Origin: Phycisphaerales bacterium
Lineage (GTDB): Bacteria > Pseudomonadota > Gammaproteobacteria > Competibacterales > Competibacteraceae
Assembly (NCBI GenBank): GCA_014879435.1
Contig: JACSSB010000179.1
Location: 1-12,224 of the forward strand
Reading direction: 5' to 3'
DNA length: 12,224 bases
Under the pieces are notes generated by a model, which had not been told where the DNA came from, ran no database searches, and worked only from the letters and a program-made list of their open reading frames with translations. Within the stretch, counting starts at the first letter, position 1, and each line of letters opens with the position of its first letter. This document shows positions 7,329 through 12,224 of the stretch, in pieces. Position numbers and translations under genes: made by a program.

Positions 7329-7394
7329 GCTGTTCCTTAATGCGTTGCGGTCGGCTCAAGCACGAAAACTCCTCCCTAAGCTCCTCTTTCATTT

Positions 7395-7470
7395 ATCGTC
7401 ATCCCCGCGCAGGCGGGGATCCAGGTAGACATTGAAGGTGCTGGATTCCCGCATTCGCGGGAATGACGAT
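7395..7470. repeat. REP-like inverted repeat pair
   Basis: Two 30-base arms (7395-7424 and 7441-7470) are inverted copies matching at 26 of 30 positions, separated by 16 bases. Each arm is itself a hairpin: CCCCGC-GCAG-GCGGGG and CCCGC-ATTC-GCGGG. The GTCATCCCCGCG...GGGGATCCAG pattern belongs to a very common dispersed repeat type in beta- and gammaproteobacteria (REP/dRS3-like). It lies 66 bp after the regulator stop and may act as its transcript end. Confidence 0.8.
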
Positions 7471-7531
7471 AGGGTTGCCATACACATAAGTCTCCCTCCT
7501 CCCTGCTGATCATTCATTCAAAACCATCTGC

Positions 7532-7561
7532 TTGACAGTCCCGCAGTACACGCGCTATTGT
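7532..7561 (+). promoter_or_regulatory. sigma-70 promoter of the catabolic operon
   Basis: A perfect -35 TTGACA (7532-7537) and a -10 TATTGT (7556-7561) are 18 bases apart, and the operator follows immediately. Transcription should start about 7568. This is the same architecture as at tctC. Confidence 0.8.
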
Positions 7562-7581
7562 TAATGCACACGTGTGCATTA
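7562..7581 (+). promoter_or_regulatory. LacI-type operator of the catabolic operon
   Basis: TAATGCACACGTGTGCATTA is a perfect 20-bp palindrome with central CpG. It directly follows the -10 box and covers the expected start point, so binding of the LacI-family protein should block the operon. It shares 16 identical bases with the site at 6088-6107. Confidence 0.9.
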
Positions 7582-7601
7582 CTAGTAAAAAAAGGCATCG
7601 C

Positions 7602-7685
7602 ATGAATGCCGTATCTCCTGCGTTTAAGCGGACGATGCACACCCCAAAGGCGGATGACGACACTTATGACAAAAACATTCAGTGA
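7602..7685 (+). CDS. possible 27-codon leader ORF overlapping the kinase start
   Basis: ATG 7602 has AAAGG at 7591-7595, 6 bases away, the best ribosome site in this leader. It opens 27 codons ending in TGA at 7683-7685, inside the kinase coding region and out of frame with it. It could be a leader peptide that couples translation to the kinase ATG at 7666, or a chance frame. It has no recognisable motif. Confidence 0.25.
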   Translation: MNAVSPAFKRTMHTPKADDDTYDKNIQ

Positions 7686-8688
7686 TTTGTCCTTGGACGA
7701 AAATGCACTGCATGCAGCCCTCTGGCGGATGCAACTGCTCGACGCGGATCAAAGCGTCACCGTCGAAATGCTGACCGGTGGTGTTTCGTCGAACGTATTG
7801 AAAGTGATCGTGGGCGACAAGGCGCTGTGTCTCAAACAGGCATTGCCCAAGCTTAAGGTTGCTAAAGACTGGACCGCACCCATTGATCGCGTATTCAGTG
7901 AAATCGACTGGATGCAGACCGTAGCCACCATCGTCCCCAACGCCGTGCCAAAGATCCTCGGCATCGACAAAGCGACAGGTTCCTTCGCGATGGAATTCCT
8001 CGCACCGGAAGATTACGCCAACTGGAAGGCTCAACTATTGCGCGGAGAAGTCGATTCCAGCATCGCGGCCCAATTAGGATCGACTCTTGGGCAGATTCAT
8101 GCGCACACGGCGCGCAATCCGCAGCTCGCCGAAAAATTTGCCACCGATGCGAACTTTTATGCCTTGCGTCTGGAACCCTATCTCGTCGAAACCGCACGCA
8201 ACCATCCCGCGCTGCACACGCCATTGCACGCTGTGATCGATACCACCGCGCACACCAAATTGGCATTGGTTCATGGCGATATCAGCCCCAAAAATATCCT
8301 GATCGGCCCGCGTGGACCGGTCATCCTCGATGCCGAATGCGCTTGGTATGGCGATCCCGCCTTCGACCTCGCCTTCTGCCTCAACCATCTGCTACTCAAA
8401 GCCTTGCACGTTACGGGCAAGGGCACCGCATGCCTCGCCGCATATTCGGCGATGAGCGCCGCTTACCTCGATGCCGTCGACTGGGAACCGGTGGCCGACT
8501 TCGAGCGACGCTGCAGCGCCTTGTTGCCGTGCCTCATGCTGGCCAGGGTAGACGGCAAATCACCCGCTGAATATCTCAATGATGCAGAACGTCTGACGGT
8601 GCGGCAGACGGCCAGCGCTCTGATCGAGCAAGCGCCGCCTCAACTCGCAACCATCCGTGAACTCTGGGGAAGGAAAATCCATTCATGA
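7666..8688 (+). CDS. APH-fold small-molecule kinase (aminoglycoside phosphotransferase family)
   Basis: 340 residues from ATG 7666. Earlier in-frame ATGs at 7654 and 7606 are possible; the extra 20 residues have no family likeness. The APH fold is clear: nucleotide loop MLTGGVSSNVLKV (35-47), ATP-binding Lys57 (LCLKQA), hinge AMEFLAPED (108-116), catalytic loop HGDISPKN (203-210, Asp205 and Asn210), and the metal-binding LDAE of the DFG-like region (Asp222) before GDPAFDLAF. Despite the family name, such kinases in catabolic operons phosphorylate sugars, hydroxy-acids or similar metabolites. The stop overlaps the enolase start (ATGA), so the two are translationally coupled and probably consecutive in the pathway. 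I infer that it phosphorylates the imported hydroxy-acid and the enolase paralogue uses the product. An antibiotic-resistance role is unlikely here. Confidence 0.85.
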   Translation: MTKTFSDLSLDENALHAALWRMQLLDADQSVTVEMLTGGVSSNVLKVIVGDKALCLKQALPKLKVAKDWTAPIDRVFSEIDWMQTVATIVPNAVPKILGIDKATGSFAMEFLAPEDYANWKAQLLRGEVDSSIAAQLGSTLGQIHAHTARNPQLAEKFATDANFYALRLEPYLVETARNHPALHTPLHAVIDTTAHTKLALVHGDISPKNILIGPRGPVILDAECAWYGDPAFDLAFCLNHLLLKALHVTGKGTACLAAYSAMSAAYLDAVDWEPVADFERRCSALLPCLMLARVDGKSPAEYLNDAERLTVRQTASALIEQAPPQLATIRELWGRKIHS

Positions 8689-9953
8689 GCACTATCGAGA
8701 AACTCACAGCGCGTCAGGTCTGGGATTCGCGCGGCTGGCCGACTGTGGAAGTGGACGTGCATTTAAACAGTGGCGCCTACGGGCGCGGCATCGCCCCTGC
8801 TGGCGCCTCCCGTGGCATGCACGAAGCCGTGGAATTGCGCGACGGCGGAGCCGCCATCTGTGGCAAAGGCGTTTTGAAGGCGGTTGCGGGTGTCATGCAG
8901 GAAATTGCACCGGCTCTGAAAGGAAAATCGGTCTTCGATCAGGCGCTGATCGATAAAACGATGATCGAGCTTGACGGTACGCCAAATCGCTCGCGTCTGG
9001 GCGGTAATGCTCTCGTCGCCACCTCCATGGCGGTGTTGCATGCCGCAGCGGCGGAAACCCGCCTGCCGCTTTGGAAATACCTCGCTGGCGAGAACGCCGT
9101 GCGCCTTCCCCTCCCGCAGATTCAGATCTTTGGCGGTGGCGCACATGCCAGTCGGCGCATCGATATCCAAGATCTGATGGTCATTGCTACCGGCGCGAAG
9201 AGCTTTGCTCAAGCACTGATGATGACCGGGGAGGTTTATCACGCCGCCGGTAAGATCATGGAAGAACGCGGTCATCTGCAGGGTGTTGCTGATGAGGGCG
9301 GTTGGTGGCCGGTCTTTGACAATAACGAACAGGCACTCGATACCCTGGTCCGCGCCATCGAACGTGCGGGCTACACCCCAGGGCAAGATGTGGCCATTGC
9401 TCTGGATATCGCCGCGTCGGAATTCGGCAAGGATGGGCGCTATAAGCTGGCGCTGGAATCGGTCGAATACGACTCGCATGGTTTGTGTGAGCTGCTGCTG
9501 CGCTGGATTGACCGTTACCCCATCGTCTCGATTGAAGACCCGCTCGCTGAGGATGACGCAGCCGGAATGATCGCCTTCACCAAGGCGGCGGGGCATCTGG
9601 TACAGATCGTCGGCGATGATTATCTGGTCACCAACGCCAAGCGCGTCGCAACCGCCGCTGAGCAAAAAGCCTGTAATGCGGTTCTGCTCAAACCCAATCA
9701 GGCCGGTACGATCACGGAAACGCAAGAGGCATTGAAAGCAGCGCAAGCCGCCGGTTTTGGCGCGATTGTCTCAGCACGTTCTGGAGAAACCGAGGATGTC
9801 ACCATCGTCCATCTGGCTACGGGATGGAATGCTGGACAGTTGAAAGTCGGTTCCTTCTGTCGCTCCGAACGCATGGCCAAGTGGAATGAAGCCATCCGCA
9901 TCGAAGAACAAGCGCTGCCTTTCACGGTAGCCTCGTCGGTTCTACGCGGCTAA
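8685..9953 (+). CDS. enolase paralogue with altered active site (enolase family, substrate unknown)
   Basis: 422 residues, close to the 432 of E. coli enolase and alignable end to end from memory. Retained (yeast numbering in brackets): S42 (S39), H154 (H159), E204 (E211), metal ligands D241, E284, D311 (D246, E295, D320), catalytic base K336 (K345), phosphate-binding R365 and S366 (R374, S375), and K387 (K396). Changed: loop 1 PSGAST is PAGASR, E168 is D163, and H373 is A364. So metal, base and phosphate sites survive, while residues around the leaving hydroxyl and the mobile loop differ. Probable reaction: elimination of water from a 2-phospho-3-hydroxy-acid bulkier than 2-phosphoglycerate. 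Ribosome site GGGGAAGGA is upstream and the gene overlaps the kinase by 4 bases. A housekeeping glycolytic enolase is unlikely given these changes and the operon. Confidence 0.9.
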   Translation: MSTIEKLTARQVWDSRGWPTVEVDVHLNSGAYGRGIAPAGASRGMHEAVELRDGGAAICGKGVLKAVAGVMQEIAPALKGKSVFDQALIDKTMIELDGTPNRSRLGGNALVATSMAVLHAAAAETRLPLWKYLAGENAVRLPLPQIQIFGGGAHASRRIDIQDLMVIATGAKSFAQALMMTGEVYHAAGKIMEERGHLQGVADEGGWWPVFDNNEQALDTLVRAIERAGYTPGQDVAIALDIAASEFGKDGRYKLALESVEYDSHGLCELLLRWIDRYPIVSIEDPLAEDDAAGMIAFTKAAGHLVQIVGDDYLVTNAKRVATAAEQKACNAVLLKPNQAGTITETQEALKAAQAAGFGAIVSARSGETEDVTIVHLATGWNAGQLKVGSFCRSERMAKWNEAIRIEEQALPFTVASSVLRG

Positions 9954-9979
9954 AACGGCACATGCCGCTGGAGGCAAAC

Positions 9980-10936
9980 ATGAAGATCGTGATACTGGAT
10001 GGCGCAACCTTGAATCCTGGCGACTTGAGCTGGGATGCGCTAGCGAGGGAAGGCGAGTTGGTTGTGTACGACCGTACTCCACCGGAACAGATCGTTGAGC
10101 GCATCGGCGACGCCGAGATCGTCTTCACCAACAAAACCGTGTTGAGCCGTGAGCACATCATGGCCTGTCCGAACGTGCATTTTATCGGCCTGTTGGCCAC
10201 TGGCTACAACACTGTCGATATCCAGGCTGCCCGTGAAAAAGGCATCGATGTTTGCAACATTCCGACCTATGGAACCGCATCGGTCGCCCAATTTGCCATG
10301 GCGCTGCTGCTGGAGCTATGCCACCGTGTTGGCCGCCATGCCGACGACGTGCGCGCCGGCCATTGGAGCGAATGCGTCGATTTCTGTTACTGGCTCAGTC
10401 CACAGATCGAACTCGACGGCAAGACCCTCGGCTTGATCGGCTTCGGGCGCATCGGTCAGTCCTTTGCCCGCATCGCCGAGGCGATGGACATGAACATCGT
10501 GGTGTTCGATAAGACGGTCAACGCGGCGCTGGAGAGCGCGACGCTGAAGTACGTCACGCTCGATGAACTGTACGCGACCGCTGACGTGATCAGCCTGCAC
10601 TGCCCGCTATTCGCTGACAACCAAGGCATGATCAACGCGGCGACCATTGCCAAGATGAAGCCTGGAGTGATGCTGATCAACACCTCGCGCGGGCCATTGA
10701 TCAACGAACAGGATCTGGCGGATGCGCTGGCTGCTGGTCGCATTGCCGGAGCGGCAGTGGATGTACTCTCTAGCGAGCCGCCAAAGCCAGATAACCCGCT
10801 TCTTTCCGCACCCAATTGCATCGTCACCCCGCATATCGCTTGGGCGACGAAGGAAGCACGGACGCGGATGATGCGGACTGCGCTGGAGAATCTGATCGCC
10901 TTCAAAAATGGTCAGCCGCAAAACGTGGTGAACTGA
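9980..10936 (+). CDS. D-2-hydroxyacid dehydrogenase, NAD(P)-dependent (hydroxypyruvate/glycerate dehydrogenase type)
   Basis: 318 residues from ATG 9980, chosen because GGAGG lies 5 bases upstream (9970-9974). An ATG at 9962 is in frame but lacks such a site. It interconverts a D-2-hydroxy-acid and its 2-oxo-acid. The family signature is complete: Rossmann motif LGLIGFGRIGQ (150-160, GxGxxG at 154-159), an acidic residue D177 after strand 2 favouring NAD(H), and the catalytic triad R237 (NTSRGPL), E266 (SSEPP) and H285 (TPHIAWATKE). The N-terminal ILDGATLNPGDLSWDAL and YDRTPPE are typical of the glycerate/hydroxypyruvate reductase subgroup. It starts 26 bp after the enolase-like gene. In the operon it probably oxidises or reduces a pathway intermediate; direction and exact substrate are not evident. 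Confidence 0.93.
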   Translation: MKIVILDGATLNPGDLSWDALAREGELVVYDRTPPEQIVERIGDAEIVFTNKTVLSREHIMACPNVHFIGLLATGYNTVDIQAAREKGIDVCNIPTYGTASVAQFAMALLLELCHRVGRHADDVRAGHWSECVDFCYWLSPQIELDGKTLGLIGFGRIGQSFARIAEAMDMNIVVFDKTVNAALESATLKYVTLDELYATADVISLHCPLFADNQGMINAATIAKMKPGVMLINTSRGPLINEQDLADALAAGRIAGAAVDVLSSEPPKPDNPLLSAPNCIVTPHIAWATKEARTRMMRTALENLIAFKNGQPQNVVN

Positions 10937-10946
10937 GCGTAATCGT

Positions 10947-11047
10947 TCACCTCTCCCCTTTGAAAAAGGGGGGCCGGGGGGGATTTCGCATCAGCGACGG
11001 GACTCAAATCCCCCCTCACCCCCCTTTGTCAAAGAGGGGGGAACTGA
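10947..11047. repeat. G/C-tract inverted repeat element between operon genes
   Basis: Imperfect inverted arms of about 40 bases (10947-10986 and 11006-11047) surround a 19-base centre. Each arm also folds on itself (CTCCCCTTTGAAAAAGGGG and CCCCTTTGTCAAAGAGGGG). It fills most of the 139-bp gap between the dehydrogenase and hydratase genes. It has the look of a non-coding dispersed repeat (REP or MITE-like); no target-site duplication was found. The strong fold could reduce expression of the genes downstream. Confidence 0.75.
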
Positions 11048-11075
11048 ATCGTTACAACAGAGCTTGGGGAAAGTC

Positions 11076-11873
11076 ATGACTACCCGCAACGACACGGCCA
11101 TCAAAGCTGCAGCGGCACGGTTACACAGGGCACAAGAGACGCTCACCCCGTGCCAACCGGTACGCGACCTGATTCCAGCGGATGATCTGGAAACCGCATA
11201 CGCCGTCCAACAGTGCAATATTGATCACGATTGTCAGCAAGGACGGCGGCTGATCGGTAGCAAAATTGCCCTTTCATCAAAAGCGATTCAGGAAAAACTG
11301 AAGGTCCGCTACCCCACCTACGGCCGACTCTTTGCCGATATGTGTCTCGCCGAAGGGGTGGAAATCGACTTTGGCACATTGATCCAGCCGCGTATCGAAA
11401 CCGAAGTCGCGCTCGTCATCGCCAAGACGCTTGATCACGAACGGCACACCATCATCGATATGATCGGCGCTGTTGTTTACGCCGTGCCTGCCTTTGAGAT
11501 CGTCGGTTGCCGCATTGCCAACTGGGATGTCAGTGCCGCCGACTTCATCGCCGATAACTCCGCGAGTAGTTATGTCGTCTTGGGGTCGCGTCCACGCATG
11601 CTGAGCGAATTCGATATCGTCCGCTGCCAAATGCGCACTACACGGCGTGGAGAAGTGATTTCCAGTGGCAGTGGCGCTTCCTGTTACGGCAATCCGCTGC
11701 ATGCCTTGATCTGGCTGGCGGATGCGCTGGCCAAGGCCGATCAACCGCTACAACCCGGTGATCTGGTGATGAGTGGCTCACTCGGGCCAATGGTACCGAT
11801 TGAGGCGGGTGATGTTATCGAAGCGCACATCGATGGACTCGGCCCGATCCGCGCTCGGTTTACGACAGGCTGA
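11076..11873 (+). CDS. 2-oxo-4-pentenoate hydratase / fumarylacetoacetate hydrolase-superfamily protein (MhpD-like)
   Basis: 265 residues from ATG 11076, close to the length of MhpD, with ribosome site GGGGA 5 bases upstream. A TTG at 11064 in frame is less likely. Motifs of the hydratase/decarboxylase group are present: GSKIALSSKAIQ (61-72), YGRLFADM (82-89), metal ligands E108 and E110 in PRIETEVALV and E141 in PAFEIV, the DNSASS segment (160-165), and SGSGASCYGNPLHALIWLA (197-215). Known relatives add water to 2-hydroxypenta-2,4-dienoate to give 4-hydroxy-2-oxovalerate, or decarboxylate oxalocrotonate. Followed at once by an HpcH/HpaI aldolase, a hydratase making a 4-hydroxy-2-oxo-acid for that aldolase is the natural reading. 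A decarboxylase role remains possible. Confidence 0.9.
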   Translation: MTTRNDTAIKAAAARLHRAQETLTPCQPVRDLIPADDLETAYAVQQCNIDHDCQQGRRLIGSKIALSSKAIQEKLKVRYPTYGRLFADMCLAEGVEIDFGTLIQPRIETEVALVIAKTLDHERHTIIDMIGAVVYAVPAFEIVGCRIANWDVSAADFIADNSASSYVVLGSRPRMLSEFDIVRCQMRTTRRGEVISSGSGASCYGNPLHALIWLADALAKADQPLQPGDLVMSGSLGPMVPIEAGDVIEAHIDGLGPIRARFTTG

Positions 11874-11918
11874 TTTTTCCGACCAGCCGACACTAGAAAA
11901 ACCTCAGGAACTGGATCG

Positions 11919-12224
11919 ATGAACATTCCCGTCAACACCTTCAAACGCAGCCTGCAACAGGGCCAAGTGCAAATCGGCCTGTGGAGTCAACTGGGCAGCC
12001 CAATTTCCATCGAGATGATCGCCGGATCGGGTATCGACTGGATTGGCCTTGACGCCGAACACGGGCCGAGCGATCTAGTCAGTATCTACCATCAATTGCA
12101 GGCATGCGCGGCGGGTGGCGATGCGCATCCGATGGTGCGCCTCCCGTGGAATGACCGCGTGCTGATCAAGCAGTATTTGGATATCGGGGTGCAAACGCTG
12201 GTCGTGCCGCAGATCGAAACGGCG
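11919..12224 (+). CDS. HpcH/HpaI-family class II aldolase, 3'-truncated by window edge
   Basis: The first 102 residues are present and the frame is open to the last base. ATG 11919 has AGGA 9 bases upstream and lies 45 bp after the hydratase gene. The N-terminus matches HpaI (4-hydroxy-2-oxoheptanedioate aldolase) closely: QIGLWSQLGSP, IAGSGIDWIGLDAEHGPSD with the catalytic His (48), VRLPWND with the pyruvate-binding Arg (74), IKQYLDIGVQTLVVPQIE. The metal ligands expected later (Glu and Asp) are beyond the window. The family cleaves 4-hydroxy-2-oxo-acids by retro-aldol reaction to pyruvate (or oxaloacetate/glyoxylate-type products) and an aldehyde. It would be the carbon-carbon cleavage step of this pathway. 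Confidence 0.92.
   Translation, partial: MNIPVNTFKRSLQQGQVQIGLWSQLGSPISIEMIAGSGIDWIGLDAEHGPSDLVSIYHQLQACAAGGDAHPMVRLPWNDRVLIKQYLDIGVQTLVVPQIETA

Noticed and set aside
7666..8688. Kinase considered as an antibiotic-resistance aminoglycoside phosphotransferase.
   Set aside because: It shares only the fold motifs; operon position and coupling to an enolase-like gene indicate a metabolic kinase.
8763..9746. A 327-codon minus-strand frame opposite the enolase-like gene.
   Set aside because: It lies entirely over a well-conserved enolase frame and shows no recognisable domain; typical antisense frame of GC-rich coding DNA.
2669..10950. The 13-mer CGTAATCGTTCAC occurs at 2669-2681 and 10938-10950, possible repeat ends.
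   Set aside because: In a window of this size about one repeated 13-mer is expected by chance, and the flanks do not match.
7395..11047. The inverted repeats were considered as CRISPR units.
   Set aside because: They are inverted, single doublets with different sequences and no regularly spaced direct repeats or cas genes.

Overview
The window looks like chromosomal DNA from a proteobacterium, most likely a betaproteobacterium (Burkholderiales or Rhodocyclales type). The basis is a tripartite tricarboxylate transporter (TTT) set of the kind abundant in that group, moderately high GC in the right half, and REP-like inverted repeats beginning with GTCATCCCCGCG. The genus cannot be named from the sequence.

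Three blocks can be seen. (1) About 1-2660 is AT-richer accessory DNA with five small, unrelated genes on the + strand. One is a clear SMI1/KNR4 (SUKH) protein. The others have the size and spacing of orphan immunity genes that collect behind polymorphic toxins (Rhs, CdiA, T6SS). No toxin gene is in view. Gaps of about 200-300 bp between them contain only short open frames. (2) 2829-5941 (minus strand) is a three-gene TTT uptake operon in the order tctC-tctB-tctA: periplasmic binding protein, small membrane subunit, large membrane subunit. A hairpin lies between tctC and tctB, and there is a probable terminator after tctA. (3) 6291-12224 (plus strand) holds a LacI-family regulator, then an operon encoding an APH-fold kinase, an enolase paralogue, a D-2-hydroxyacid dehydrogenase, a 2-oxo-4-pentenoate hydratase-family protein and an HpcH/HpaI aldolase that runs off the window.

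Blocks 2 and 3 are tied together by the DNA. The tctC promoter and the kinase promoter are both near-consensus sigma-70 promoters, and each has the same LacI-type operator core (TAATGCACACGTGTGC) centred 10.5 bp downstream of its -10 box. Uptake and catabolism of one substrate are therefore probably co-repressed by the LacI protein encoded between them.

The most interesting part is the catabolic operon. The enolase keeps its metal ligands, catalytic Lys, Glu and phosphate-binding Arg/Ser, but differs from housekeeping enolase at pocket residues (yeast H373 to Ala, E168 to Asp, S36 to Ala and T40 to Arg in loop 1). It is translationally coupled to a small-molecule kinase. This suggests a 'phosphorylate, then eliminate water' route for an imported hydroxy-acid. 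The dehydrogenase, hydratase and aldolase would then yield pyruvate (or a related oxo-acid) plus an aldehyde. The substrate cannot be read from the sequence.
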